DNA of 64,000 nt from Mactromeris polynyma (Eukaryota > Mollusca > Bivalvia > Venerida > Mactridae): positions 11,594,001 to 11,658,000 of the forward strand of contig JASFXZ010000016.1 in assembly GCA_032209605.1 (NCBI GenBank), read 5' to 3'. This document shows positions 1 through 12,659 of the stretch, piece after piece; within the stretch, counting starts at the first letter, position 1; each line of letters opens with the position of its first letter. The translations under genes and the position numbers were made by a program. The notes beneath the pieces were generated by a model that was given only the letters and a program-made list of their open reading frames with translations, searched no databases and was not told where the DNA came from.

Positions 1-7
1 CTGCCAT
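1..7 (-). CDS. Start codon of a second B-box gene copy (body outside window)
   Basis: The first seven bases read on the minus strand as ATG GCA G, the same start (Met-Ala) and the same following 5' flank as the B-box/Deltex-like gene that starts at 60581. The flanks of both start codons stay alignable for several kilobases, so this is very probably the first codons of a tandem paralogue whose exons lie to the left of the window. Only the start can be seen here; whether the rest is intact is unknown. Confidence 0.6.
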
Positions 8-1729
8 GTCTACAATACAATGTAAATATTTCTTTTATAAATATGTAAAAAATAAGAAGCTTACAAAATAATATATCCAAATTTATAGATTTGCTCTGTC
101 GCTTTCTTGTTATATTAGTAGGTTAGCAATGAAGTACGAGATTGAGGTATTGAATTATACGTTAGTGTTTAATTATGTTTCGTGTCTCTCATACAGACTG
201 CCTTTAACTTTATATTCATAATTATAAACATGCTGTTTTTATAGTGGTCAGTTATAATATGGTCTACGTCTATTGTAGGTCCACCATTAAACAGGCACTA
301 ATTCGGCCAATGATAGGTTTGTTTTGCAATAAACTTCGCCCTTCTATTTTTTATTTGACTATCTTGTCTTGTCGTGGAGTATTAAACTAAACTTTAGCGA
401 ATTGGGAATGCAAAAGGGTTCTTTACGCCGGTTGCTTGTGATACAATTGTCCAATGTGTTGGGTGATTTCAAGACTTGTGTATTTAAAGTGTACCTTACA
501 AGTGGTTTCCACGAGATTGTACGCGTCATTTTAATGTAGCGATCGCATGCAGTCCTATTTAAACCGAACGAAGGTTTAAAAGCCAATTGCAAAATTGCTA
601 CTTTTTCAAATGTAATCTAGCATAGATATGACAAGAATGTATGATCAAAAACGCATTTAACGTAAACTTAATAATTATTTTATCCGTCTATTCTATTTTC
701 CCATATATATAGTCTATTTTTATCTAGTTTTAGATTAAGAATTTGAAAATAAATACATAACATTATTTCTAGAAAAGTTATTCAGTAGCCAGACTATGAA
801 CAACTAGCAAATCCACTAACCTGTTTTTTTTAAGTTTCATGTTTGTATCATCAAAGCTGCATATCGTACTAAAACATATTATTTACCCTTAACACAAAGT
901 TTTGCAGATACAATAGATATTCTCTCCTTGTTTATTATCCCCGGTTGATGAATGAGAAATACGAAACATACATGTAATATAATATTCAAAACTAAACATG
1001 CATATCGATTTCTGTAATACCCGCTCGTGTTCAATTACTGTATTACCGCTTACTACTACGTGTTATATTTACACACATAAACTTGAGATAAACCCATGTA
1101 AAATATGATGCACTTAACTTGTAGTCGTCCATGTATAACTTTTACAATGTAAAATCATTTTGATAAACACTGCACTACAGTCATTTAACAAGTCGTTATT
1201 TGACAAGAACACTAGAATTTCGAAACACCGAACTGCCATCGGATAAGCCATATATTGTTCGAGGCATCTATTACATACATGTGTATGTACGAACTAACTG
1301 TCCCCGGTACAAGTGCAATGAGTATACTAAAAGCATTAAATATATGTGTTTTGTCATATTGAATGCATTATCCATAATATTGAATAATAGCAAATGAAAG
1401 GTAAATCATATAGATTTTCAATTTTAGACTCACAGTAACAACAGATATCCGTTCGTTCATAGAATACATACAATTAGAACATGAATCGTCTCATGAATAA
1501 ACTCGAACATATATTATCCATTACAAAATGATGAAGATAATTAATTTCGGGTCGAATTTATACCAATATTGACACTTCGGCATAATTTACTTTTCTGAAG
1601 TTTCCATTTTTTAAGTATTTATAAAAGACGATAAATTGTTTTGCATTTTAAGTTTGTACTTTCGATTTGGTTGCCATTCTCCATTTTTCGTACTTTTGCA
1701 TGACAAAAGTTCACACCTATTAAATCAGG

Positions 1730-3190
1730 GGCGGTATTTATAAAGCATCTTAAGTTAAGTTGAAAATTCGACTTAACTTGGAAAATTTCAACTTAACTAA
1801 ACTTTTTCTTAACTTAAGATAATTCATATTTATAAAAGGACTTAAGTAATTTCTTAGTAAAGATTAAATGTAAATTACTTAAGTGAAATATTTTTCTTAA
1901 GACGTTTTTGAACATCGTCAAAGGAATTTCCCGAGTTATTTTTAGTAACGGAAGTGGAGATTTCGCTCGTGAAATAAAGAAACACACGATAGACGCTTGA
2001 CTTATTAAAGGTCGTTTAATATATCAAGCGCCGCGGTGACCTGTGAACTGTCAAACGACAAATGGACGCTACACTAACAACAAAGAAGCGAAGCCAGAAT
2101 TGGAGCGAGCGGGACTGCCTCCATTTGGCCTCGTTGATGGGGGAAACTGTCTCTGGGGAGGGGAGCATGTCGTATCATGCCTACTCAAAGGCAAGGTTCG
2201 GGAATGGTACGTATTTAAATGGCTTTATTATAACTTTTTACTTAAAGAAAATAGCACCACAATTGCCTATGAATATTTGGTGATAAGAATGGCAGGTAGA
2301 CCTCCAATTAGGCCGGGCCTATATACATCTTATTGTCAAGAAAATTATGTTATGCAGTAAGATGCTCGTACAGTATGCGCCCCTGTAACTGAATGCACTA
2401 TCCATCATGTGTTATTGCACCACCAACAAATTACAATATTACAACAAAGAAAGTTATCCTAGGACCCTCGGCAGTTTCGGCCTCAGCATAAAATAATAAC
2501 TAGGTACGCCCCTGTATGGTCAGGGGAGACAAAAACGTGGTAACGGCAGTAATCTCCCTTGATAACCTTGACATTGTAAACATATTTTCGAGCAATATAA
2601 AGTAACAGGTTGGACGAATTTTAACCATCGAGATCCAAGAAGGCAGTTTTAAAACTTATGTACAGCGGAAAATGGTCCCTTCCGACGCTTAAAGTTGTAG
2701 ACATTGCCAATAAGTAGAAAAAGGTTGGTAAACATCAAGCATTATTGTTTTATTACGGAATTACGGATGATGACAATGCAATATTTACGTATTTTTGGTA
2801 AATAATTTCAATTGGTATTGCATTTTTGTCCATTTTTGGGTAAACAATTACATTACTTACGTGCTGTTTCAACTGTAGAGTGGTAGATAAGACAAATCTC
2901 CTTTTAAAATCTTCGTAGACTTGTAAATCGTCTAGTAATGTGACAAAAATGATCGAAAATCGAGTTCGCTTCGTGTTTTTCAATGTGCTTAAGAAATTTC
3001 TTAACTGGTTAAGACACCTCTGAAGGTGTCTTAAGTTAAGTTGAAAATTTAAGATAAAAATAAATTTAAGTTGTTTTATAAATACCACTTAAGAAATTTT
3101 CAACACTTAAGTTGAAATTTAAGTGAAAAATGGGAGTTAAGTAATTTTTCAACAATATTCTTAACTTAAGATGCTTTATAAATACCGCCC
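1730..3190. mobile_element. 1.46-kb DNA transposon with inverted ends, PIF/Harbinger-like
   Basis: The ends are inverted repeats of about 30 bp: GGCGGTATTTATAAAGCATC at the left and its complement at the right, followed inward by many TTAAGTTAAG-type motifs that make the ends self-complementary. The paralogous site at 62485 lacks the insert. The flanks show a short direct repeat, best read as CAGG (1726-1729 and 3191-3194), though G/C runs leave the exact edge uncertain by 1-2 bases. No transposase is visible; the interior holds a short Myb/SANT-like exon. Assignment to PIF/Harbinger is inferred from that exon and the short target duplication. Confidence 0.75.
2062..2206 (+). pseudogene. Myb/SANT-like DNA-binding exon fragment inside the transposon
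   Basis: The frame opens with MDATLTTKKRSQNWSERDCL and continues to FGNG, where a GTACGT splice donor follows at 2207. The KRSQNWSERD start, with spaced aromatic and acidic residues, resembles the first helix of Myb/SANT-like (MADF-type) proteins that accompany PIF/Harbinger transposases. Only this one exon (48 codons) is seen; no downstream exon or transposase is present, so it is probably a remnant of an autonomous ancestor. The match is short and the call is tentative. Confidence 0.35.
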
Positions 3191-3894
3191 CAGGTAACTT
3201 TCTGAAATTTAAAGTCGTTATATATCCAAATATATTTAATACATTTTATATTAAAGACATAAACGTATTTATTTTCGTTTTCATATTTAGGACTTATATT
3301 TCACTGATTTGTGATATAGTATCGATCGAAACAAACATTTTAATATGTAAACATTGCATTAAAAATGTATTGACCTACCTAGTGCATATAGTCCGGTTGG
3401 TTATACTTCGAACAAAATGTATAGACCACAAACACCTCAAAACACATAAATCTCTTGACATCAAGTCCCCGGATATAACAGGGGAGATAACTGATAAAAG
3501 AATGTTATCCTTTTAAATGTAAACTCAAACCGTTGTAAGATTAGACTTGCAGTATTTATTCGATATGTAAAACTTCTGGTTTAAATCTTTAACGCATGTG
3601 CATAGCTCTACTAATTTTAAGAAATATGCGTTTAAAGTAAATTTAAAATAATCCTAGGCAGAACTTAATCAATCAATGACAGTGCATTTAGTCTGGTTAT
3701 ATTAAGTTAAAATGTAATGACACAATCCTCTAGTAGTAAAGTAGAAGGTCATTGACTGCGACCTTGTCCTCGGAGGTACTTAAAATATCTCATATTTTTC
3801 ACACCTCTAAAAGTCAATGTTTAAACCTTTAAATGGATATACATTGAATGGAATAATCACTTTAAATAATTATAAAGGAAGTTAATAGAGGTTA

Positions 3895-4445
3895 AGTTGC
3901 TACAGGCAAGGCACTCGTACACTAGAAAATGCGTCCCTATGCAGAAACCTGGGAATTCCACAAAATATCAGGCTTCACGGACTTGCAAGGGTAAGGGGGC
4001 ACATGGAATGGCCTGACCGACCATAACTGAGGACAATTAAGGAGGATTCAGGAGGATGAACAGGAAAATTTAATGGATGGAATACATCACAAATCAAGAA
4101 GCAACAATCGGTCGAATATATGGTCGCATCAAAGATATGTAAACGTGTGTATATCTTCTATTCGAAAGGTGTTGAAAGAGAGAAAATAAGTTGCTAAAGA
4201 GAAAGCCACATACATAAGACAGTGCCTCCCCACACAAATCTCCGGAAAACGACAATCCATAAAACATAGGGCATTTGAGGAGACTCAAGGGCTGATACTT
4301 AAGGGAAAAGGCGCAAGGATTAGGATTAAGGGACTACTATGAGAATCAAAGAGGACAAACAAGGGGGAAATTAATGGATGGAAAATATCACAGGACAAGT
4401 CAATACAGCCGGCAACAATAGGCCGAAACTGGGAAGAAACACTAT
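3895..4445 (-). repeat. Dispersed repeat family (GGGGAGGCACTGTCTT family), two units
   Basis: Two adjacent copies, in minus orientation, of a repeat found about a dozen times in the window. On the minus strand a unit reads from a TTAATTTCCCC-like start through ATGTTTTATGGATTGTCGTT to a core GTGGGGAGGCACTGTCTTAT and then a GTGGC.TT.CCTGT.GCAAC tail. It has no coding capacity that I recognise. The same pair occurs in the paralogous flank at 63170-63740. Confidence 0.7.
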
Positions 4446-4784
4446 ATAAAAATGACAGCATTGCACATAGGAAAGCGATTTACAGCCTTGGAACTGTCAG
4501 TAAAAATACTTGGGATTTAATTTGATTTAACAACAAGTTAAACTCACATTTAATCGCTAAATGGTCATTAATTTCTATCACAAGGATCGTCAAAGTCGAC
4601 AGTAGCTAATCCATAAAAGTTACAACCATTTTTCATTTAAAATGCTTGCAATATGTAAAAGAAATAACATAACTAAACAAAAAGTGTTAACATTTAAATC
4701 AATACATGTAGAAGTAAATAACATCAGTCTCTATTCTATTTAAAGGCAGCATACATATTGTTTGCAATGTATCAAAATAGAAAT

Positions 4785-4884
4785 TGTCGCTGACATCATT
4801 GATGGTTTTTCCGGTTTTCATTGTGCCGATATATTCTTGAGAGAAAGTCTCGTACGTTCTCACGTTATTCCTGTATCTCGCAGT
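4785..4884 (+). pseudogene. Relic of nicotinic receptor exon 8 (TM1-TM2)
   Basis: About 90 bp match exon 8 of the receptor gene (31765-31860) closely: both read TCATTGATGGTT then CCGGT.TTCATTGTGCCGAT, and share GAGAAAGTCTCGT and GTTCTCACGTTATTCCTGT. In the relic the codon for the Gly before the TM2 Glu is TGA (4838-4840), a stop, and similarity ends near 4884 where a MITE half begins. Together with the copied 3' flank at 5150-5750 it is best explained as the remains of a duplicated receptor locus and not as a processed copy. Confidence 0.85.
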
Positions 4885-4985
4885 AATTCATATATGGGGA
4901 AAATATTGCTTACTGTCAATGCATGGTGACTTTTTCTGGAAATGACGTCACTTACAAAGAGGTTTGAAATCTTACAGCGGCGCTA
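4885..4985 (+). mobile_element. Half-copy of the GAGCGC foldback MITE
   Basis: Contains the inner TIR motif TTTTCTGGAAATGACGTCAC, a degraded ...GAGGTTTGAAATC... block and the outer end CAGCGGCGCT. It matches the right half of the complete elements at 26527-26734 and 28690-28925. It begins where the receptor relic stops. Confidence 0.7.
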
Positions 4986-5149
4986 ACAGTAAACATATCG
5001 TAGTATTGACGACGTGCCAACCACTAATCAAACTGTTGTATTGTCAATAATATAAGCACAACGTTGACTGAGCTGGTAGAAACTTAAAATTATTTTGGAA
5101 GACATCTGACGAACCAATCTGCAGTAGTTACCTACTAGTACTGAGCGAT

Positions 5150-5750
5150 TGTTCCCTATCATTTGACAATTTCTCCTTATGAATCAGCGGCGGAAAACAT
5201 ATGACAGTGTATTAATTTCAGCCTAGTCCTCACGGGAAACATACGACGACCTTTTGATATAAACCTACGACTTCCTAATTGGCAGTCCAGCGCTGTCCCG
5301 ACTATTCAATAATGTGAGCCAAACTTAAAACAAACACACCTAGTTGCAATCGATAATAGTATGAATTCTAATTAAATTAAATAACAATTATACGTAATCT
5401 ATGAAGGAAACTGACCCGTCAGTCAATTGTACCAGACAAAGGTTTCATGTTATATTTGTAACACCGTAACACATGTTGTCATACCATACTGTCTCATCAA
5501 AGAAAATGCTACATTGCTAAAGATTGTAAGACTCTGTTTGTATTGCATAAATAAACAAGGTAGACACAGCAATTAACAGACCATAATGGCCATGCTGTAA
5601 ACAAATTAAATGCTCTCCTGCATCCGCCCTGCAGGAACATTTCATGGATGTTGAAAAATATCAAAATGTTTGCTCTTGCTACATTGTACAAATAGCGATC
5701 ATTCAGACTATCTCAGAGTATGACTGATTTTATAACCAGGGTAAGGGCAA
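5150..5750. repeat. Duplicate of the receptor gene's 3' flank (33655-34745)
   Basis: Several blocks are shared in the same order with 33655-34745: GAATCAGCGGCG, the CCTACGACTT box, a ...CATTATGGCCATGC... block and GTTGAAAAATATCAAAATGT. The part around 5145-5330 also looks like a tRNA-derived SINE in minus orientation. Because it follows the receptor exon relic in the same order as downstream of the intact gene, it marks one old segmental duplication. Confidence 0.75.
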
Positions 5751-7148
5751 CAACATATGGCAAAAACTCGTTCAGGTATCACTGCACGAAATTTTGGATT
5801 TACTTTAAACTTAAATGTAACCTAAACTATTACTAAATTCGGAATTCAATTACATGTTAGTGAATTTAATGGCAACTTAAATGCCAAATTTACTGTAAAT
5901 TTACTTTGCATTAAATTTTTCATGAAATTCCCAAATTTCCTTTACATTTAAGTGTTCATGAAATTTAACAAAATCCCAAAATTTAATGAAATTTAAGGAC
6001 GCTACATTTCAGTCGATATATCAATTTCAAATGGCATTTAATTAAATTTATAACATTTAAAATTACATTGGAAATGTTCTGTTAGTTAAGGATGTACAAG
6101 TGTGAGATTTGAAAATTTTAGTAAATCAAACTTTTTTTCTGTGTATGTTTTTTTGAAATATAAGTATGTGGGTGGTAAGAAAATAAAAAGAAAACAATAT
6201 GCTTCCGAGCTTGATTTTATTCTGTGGCCTCATGAAGTGACTAAATGTACATTTGCAAAATTAATTTAGGTAATGAAAAAGCAAATGCACAAATCTGTAA
6301 ATTTCATAGCTTATCATCACAAATTGATTTGAAATTTATATATTGCAACTTTTCAGTACATGATAATGATTAATAGTTGGAAAAAACGTGAAAAAAACAT
6401 GATCATTCTTGTTTTTCTTCTATAAATCTGTAAATTAACATATATTCTCATGCAGCCATTTTGAAATTACAGAAAAATCACTGTTAGGCAAAGAAAACTA
6501 TTTTTTTTAAATGTTTATAAAATCAAACTTTCTTAGATATTTGAATGTAATACGCAGCATTTGATGAAGTTTGAAAATATTTAAAAAAATGGTATGTTGC
6601 CGCGCAAAATTTGGTGTTATTTCAGCAGCTATTTGGGTGATGTGCGACCTTCGACCTAAAAATATATAGATGTACAAAATGATTGACTACAAATAAGAGA
6701 CAATATGCAGCAAGTGCTTTTTTTTATACAAGTTATATGACATTATTGAGTTTTATATCAATATACATGTAACAACATTACAATTGTATATGCCAAAAGG
6801 CAGCTATGACGCTGACAGACTGTGTTGAATAAAACGAGTAACAATATGGAATTATAATAACTAAAATAGCCTACTCTTACATAATTATGCCGATCATGTT
6901 TTAGGAATGTGTGTCATATACTGCTATTGACTAGTGTACCTGCTATATTGAAGATCATAGATCAAAATCTTTTTCCAGTAAATGAACATGAATGGTTTTG
7001 ATACTAACAGTCTCTGTTACCTTGAAATTTAACAGTGACATTTAAAGTAAATAATGATCATCAACTACACATCACCAGTGTGACTATCAACATTTGAAGA
7101 TCATAGATGCTCAAAATCTTTTCTCAAGTAAGACATCAATATTCCAAA
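5751..7148. other. AT-rich stretch without a recognised gene
   Basis: Very AT-rich sequence with many AAATTTAA/TTAAATTT motifs at 5800-6060, which may be the remains of a transposon end. No open frame with a recognisable motif was seen on either strand. A repeated phrase, GAAGATCATAGAT with CAAAATCTTTT, occurs at about 6950 and 7097. Confidence 0.5.
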
Positions 7149-10100
7149 TCATAGCACTGATACAAGGTTGCTTGTGTGGTAGTTGCACAGATTAATCTCA
7201 ATATTGAGATTGGTAAATGTTAATGTAGTAATATCACTAAAATTGTACTGACTGCAGTCCACTAACAAAATTGAAGTAATTGTCATACCTAATCTTGTGG
7301 TATCAAGGTCAAATAATACAGGCTCATAATATTTTGCAATGATGACTGCTGTGTTCACGACGCCTCTTTGCTGTTCTTGTTGTACTAATGTATTTTCTTT
7401 TCCTTGCTTGGAGATCTCTCAATGTAGCCAACTTATTGGTGTACCATCCAGGAGACAAACCAATCTTTTTATTCACCTATAACATTGGATAACATATACT
7501 TAAACATACAACAATATAAGATGGTTATTTGATTTCTGAAAACAACCACTGTTAGCTTTAATAATAATAATTCCATAAATAACACAAAGAGTCCCATAGG
7601 TTTTACAGACTTATGTAAGTTTATAAACATTTTGAAAATGCACGAACTATAATTCTTAATATATTTGCTGTGAAGCTATGTAAATGTATGCACATGAAAA
7701 GATCTTTAAATAAGTATACCAAAAACAGTCAACATGTACTCTAACTGAAGAAGTGCATGATTTAATTTCGATCTTGAAACCATTATTCAGAATGTTGAAA
7801 ATAAGAGTCTGCATTCAAGTCCAATGTTTGTATGGGCAACACTTGCAGCGACCCTGTGGATCAGGTTTCTAGATCCACTAAAAAGTGAGATTTAGGTGCC
7901 TTTGAAGCAATGGTCTTGTTAAAAGATTCATTTGCTTGTGTACTTCCAAGGTTTGATAACTTGTTACACTGTCTCTTATAACGCTCAAACAGGTCCTCCA
8001 ATGACTTCTAGAGAGCCTTGTCAGTGAGTGCCTTACCATATGGAAGTGACTGGTATTTTTTACTGGGATTTTCCAAATGAGAGCACCATGATCTATAACA
8101 CAAAGAGTGATCATAAATTGGATGACGTGAAAACGTATCAAATCCTTTGCTGATTCCATCTGAATTGCCTTGATTTTGTTGAATCATGTAGTTTATACAC
8201 TTTAAAATATAATGTATCACTTTCTTTGATAAACTTTTTTGAGACAGTTGGAGAGCATACAGGCTGGATATGATGTTCTTTCTTACATGGTTTCTGTCTG
8301 ACTGTTTCTTGATATTTGCATTTACAGATTGTCTAAGTCTGGAAATGGTAGTAGTATCATCATCAGCAACAATGTTGGCAATATGTCTACCTGCTTTGGA
8401 ATGTGATGAAACCATGTCAATCACCATGTCTGGCTCCATGGCTTTACTTCTGCCTTCCCAATTCTTGCAACAGTCATGAGGCTTTGATGTTCTGTTTTCT
8501 CTAATGGCAGTATCACATGGCTTACAATATTTACTGCGTACAGCACAACCAACCACTTTTCCTGTCTCTTTTCCTATCATAGAGCAGTGTCCTTGAAAAT
8601 ATAATTAACATAGTTTACATTTCCATGAAGTCATTGTTCTCAAACTAAACATATTTTATAGTATATATCACATTTGCCTGTCATTATAACTCAGTGATAT
8701 TAACTAAGAGAAACTTATGTTTAAAAAATACATAATGCTTAAATATATTGCTTTTTGATCCAAATTATTACCAGTGTTTGTATCTATTAGACATGATATT
8801 ACACCATCAGCTGTTCTGCTAAGGTAGCTCAGTAGGAATGGCTCTTGATTGCCAATCTGTTCAAGTCTCATCTTCAGATTGATAATAAATGATAACCCAG
8901 GAACACTGTTTAAGTCAACTGACTGCAATACATAAATGAAATTCTATTGTAAATAGGTTCTTAACTCAATCAAAACAAACCTGATAAACGGTCATATCCC
9001 CTTCCACTTCCCCTTTTCTGCCATGCTCCATCTACACTGACAGTAAGGCCTACTGTGCTGGACTTCCTACAATTCACAATAGCATAAGCAATATTTAAGG
9101 ATAAGGTCTGAGTCTTTACAACTGCAAAGTGTTTTTCATAGCATAACACTACATAAACACCAAAAGTAGTGTTTTTGTATGAAGGCCTCTCTGAAATGAA
9201 TTCAAACAATAATGTGCTCTATGTTGATTAGTTTTCCTGATTTTGTTAAATTTTAAGTGTTAAAATTACCCAATTATTTTTATGTAAACACGCATAATGA
9301 TAACTGCATTCAAACCAATTTACTTAGTGAATTTCCAGCTATCACAAAACTGGCTACTCACACACTAAATTGCTTTAATATATTTGACTTATGAGTCAGA
9401 ATGAGTGTGTAATTGATATAACTATATTGATGCTTTTTCAGATTCCTCAACTTATTCATACTAAAAATGCAGAGACTCCAAACATCTACTTGTAGTTACT
9501 CCAATTAATTTTTTACCCAAAACACAGATTTTTTACACTACAGCCTAAATCTCAAAGAAAGTCATACCAATTAATTACATCATTCAATAAGGTACTATAT
9601 GTTTAACAAGTTCAGGGTCCACTGTTAATGGCAATATTTGCTCCCAGCATTAAAATTTATATTAACTTACTCTGCAGACAATCTCATCTCCTCTTTTGCT
9701 GCATCTTCTCAGCAACATTATCAAACCCACTTCCTGTTTAAAATAGAACAGCAGTTGAGAGTACAAAATATACATGTACACAAAAATTGAAATTATGAGA
9801 CAATAAGGTGTTGCATTCCTTTTAGAAAATAAATATTTTATACAAATGGTTATTATCATTATTCAATAAATTTAGTCATTTATTTTCCGAGTGCTGAAAT
9901 ATCCGATTTGTATTCAAGAAAAACACATATCCAATCAAATAGTTAACTGTACATGAACATTAGTAAGACAGGTTTCCATAAATTTGTTTTGATCCAAATT
10001 ATTACCAGTAATTGTATCTATTAGCAGACATGAAATTGTAACAGTTATTTACATTTGTACACATGCATTAAAATACAAAATAGATTACATACCAGCTTGA

Positions 10101-12037
10101 TTTTGCCGTGTTCTCAGAGAACTTTCACTGAGAGTAGGGATGTTTAGCTCAGACAGTAGGCTGTTGAGTTGTCTAACTCCAATCCCAGCATGAACAATGG
10201 CTGTATACAAAGGCAATAAGATAATTATTGACAAGTATTTTTTCTCAAAAAAGGTAGATGTTCACCTGTATACTGTTTACAATATGATGTATATCACTTC
10301 AGTTAATGCTATAGTAGTTTGGTGTCAAGCAATATTTACTTAGCATACAGTAAACATCACATAGATACAAATGTACTTACACAAACAATTTAAACACAAG
10401 TAGAATACATGTATATATACCGGTAAATCTCTTTAACTTAAAGTTTTTCACAAAAAGCATACATAGATGCTTGCTAATGGTGCATGCACCACTATGTAGC
10501 ATAAAATTGTTCACGATTCCTCTTTTAACAAACTTGTATGTTCTGAACTTATCATGCATATTATAAGCGCATTGCAGTTCAAACTTTCTGTATATCAGTA
10601 AATTCTACTCTATCATTACCTAATGACAACTTTGTGAATCCCATGCCCTGTTAGTGCGTCTTCCAGTCGGCACATTGTTGCTATAATGACAAACAGTGTT
10701 GGAACATGGAACCTGTTAAAATAATTATACTGTTGATAATCCAATAATGAATAAAGGCTTGCGCATCAAAAGTTGAAATGTTGAAGATTACATATATTAC
10801 TAATTTAATTCTAATTGAAAACAAATGTTATCAAGCAGTTTTGATGCATTGGAAATAAACAGACTGAAATACTAAGAGTTTGCCAAATGTGACTGACTGT
10901 CTGAAATGAGAGACATATCTGGTAAAAGTTAAGTCTGGTTGAGAATTTGACAAAAAATATACTATTGCATTATAAAATATTATACTTAAAAATAAATAGT
11001 CAACGTTATTTTGGACAGCATGTTAGTAAATAAGTGGACAATGAAAAAGAAAAACAGTATAGAATCTACAGTGTAAAACATTTAAACTATTTGTTTAGTC
11101 ATGATTTTTACCACCAGTGCCTGCAGTAAAGAAATAATCAGTTTGTTGATTATGTTGTCAATATATATTCAAATGATAGACACATATAGCAAAGACACAG
11201 GTTTAGATTTGTGACTCATTGTGTATCACTAACTTATGCCATTTGCTTTAATTGAATTATTTCACCTTAACTGCTTGCCATACTTCCATTTCCTAGGAAT
11301 CTAAATTTAGAAACAACATGGCTTTCGATTTAGTGACGTCATACGAAATGTCAGACGATCATTTCAACAGCAAATACGAAATTTTAAACATTGTTTACAT
11401 GACATGGAGAGGGTTGTTTTATGACCCATGGGTTGGAGAACATAGGTAGAAAACTCGTTTCAACTGGTTTTGTATAAAAACGCAAGTTAGTCGTCAGAAA
11501 TCTCGGCATTTTTGCAAACAAATGTTTGATACGAAGAGCATCTTCAGGTTTATTCACGAGAATATGTCAACATGCGGTAGGCGGTCCATACAGCTATTAG
11601 TATGGACGCATTCAACGTTTAGTAGTTAATTTTGTATCAGTAAGCATTCACATTACCTTGATGATAGCAGATAATCCATAGTTTATCAAGGATGTTGCCT
11701 GTCGTAACTGTAGAGGGACACCACATTTCTTACATGCTGATAATGCGTCGGCAAAAAATGCAAGATCAACAACGTGGCGCCCCTCCCTCCAATCATCTTC
11801 CCTGGCACTCCTCACAGGCGTGAACAATGATGGTGAATCGTCAAAATACATGGCACTAACATGATCACCCTTGTCTGCTTTACTACAGTAGGCATGATCG
11901 CTGCCTCCGGTCTCTGCCTCGACCTCTAAACAACTACTGTCTGGTTCATCAATCTTCAGTCGATGAAAATAGTTTTTCAAGGCTTCTTTCGCTTTTTCAT
12001 TCCGGCGTTTCTGTTTGGCGCTCTTAAACTTAGCCAT
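7149..12037 (-). pseudogene. Broken Mutator-like transposase gene with exonuclease-like tail
   Basis: Minus-strand segments with good splice signals: 12037-11657 (basic N-terminus; GRHVVDLAFF and the CKKCGVPLQL zinc-type motif), 10712-10620 (VPTGRR...AWD), 10200-10093 (IVHAGIGVRQLN), 9733-9671, 9066-8981 (VSVDGAWQKRGSGRGYDRLS) and 8591 to about 7830 (MIGKETGKVVG, HDCCKNWEGRSKAMEPD, ADDDTTT, LPYGK, QANESFNKTIASKAPKS). These are hallmarks of the Mutator-like transposase domain (Pfam Mutator family). About 7460-7340 reads KIGLSPGWYTNKL then a basic linker, and 7358-7149 holds YEPVLFDLDTTRLG, like ExoIII/DnaQ motif I. Decay: TAG at 10620-10622, TGA at 9684-9686, TAG at 8008-8010, an extra T near 7889 that shifts the frame, another shift near 7360, and mismatched intron phases. 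It is a dead element or a dead host copy. Confidence 0.8.
11657..12037 (-). pseudogene. First exon of the Mutator-like gene
   Basis: Open for 127 codons from an ATG at 12037, with a lysine/arginine-rich start (MAKFKSAKQKRRNEKAKEAL) that looks like a nuclear localisation signal, an acidic low-complexity middle, then the start of the Mutator domain (GRHVVDLAFF, CKKCGVPLQL). A GTAATG donor follows AAG at 11657. This exon has no defect of its own; the breaks are in later exons. Confidence 0.75.
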
Positions 12038-12659
12038 TGTGTTTACAATCGTCTGACGGATTCCGCGTTTACGACATGTCGCAATACCGCAGTTACGCTA
12101 CGTATTTCGTAAAATTATAGTAAAATTATTCTCAAAAGTTTACTACTGGGTTATAGAAAAACAAATACTTATCGAAGAAACGCGTATTATATTAATGTTC
12201 ACAAGTGCTATTTAACGACATACTGAGTAACCTCCCTTTCCACATACTCGATTTCGGTAAAAACTTCACCGATTAACTCCCTTAACTTATTCTTAAATTC
12301 TCCAAAGTATGATATGGAGTCAAATTTACTTAAACTTTTATGTCCCCACATTATTGCGTTCAATAGGCATTTAATTGTGATATGTGTCCATTTTGTTTCT
12401 CTCCACAGTTACACCATTACATATTTATAGTTTACTGTTCAAATCTCACAGTAGTGAAAAAAACATCTTTTTGGTTCAGGTATGCAGCCCCGGTGCTATG
12501 GAACTCAAGTATACATGGAGTGTACTAGTTTTAGTCAGTTCAGATCTTTTATTTTAAATTGGGATGGTAACAACCGTAGATGTTTTGCATGTAGGCAAGT
12601 GTAAATGTTCTTATAGCACTCGGGACTCATACAAACCTGTGTTTTTTTATAGTTTGCTG
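12038..12659. other. No gene recognised
   Basis: Upstream side of the Mutator-like relic. AT-rich sequence with no frame or repeat that I can name. No clear inverted end partner for the 5' side of the element was found. Confidence 0.4.

Larger units (their letters stand above)
1..4560. repeat. Segmental duplicate A: 5' flank of the B-box gene copy
   Basis: Compared with 60575-64000 this stretch matches over most of its length, in the same order: the start-codon region, the block ending in the CTCTAGTAGTAAAGTAGA motif (about 3730 here, 62995 there) and the dispersed-repeat cluster at the end. The copies differ by many substitutions and small gaps, so the duplication is not recent. Copy A carries one large extra segment, the transposon at 1730-3190. 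I see no other gene in this stretch. Confidence 0.85.

Noticed and set aside
2753..3088. 111-codon minus-strand frame in the transposon
   Set aside because: It largely translates the TTAAGTTAAG-rich inverted end; no domain is visible.
8704..8928. Minus-strand frame of 74 codons as a Mutator-like exon
   Set aside because: The flanking exons join directly across it (LSG to HCSMIGKETGK) in phase, so it lies in an intron; part of it recurs near 9990-10040.
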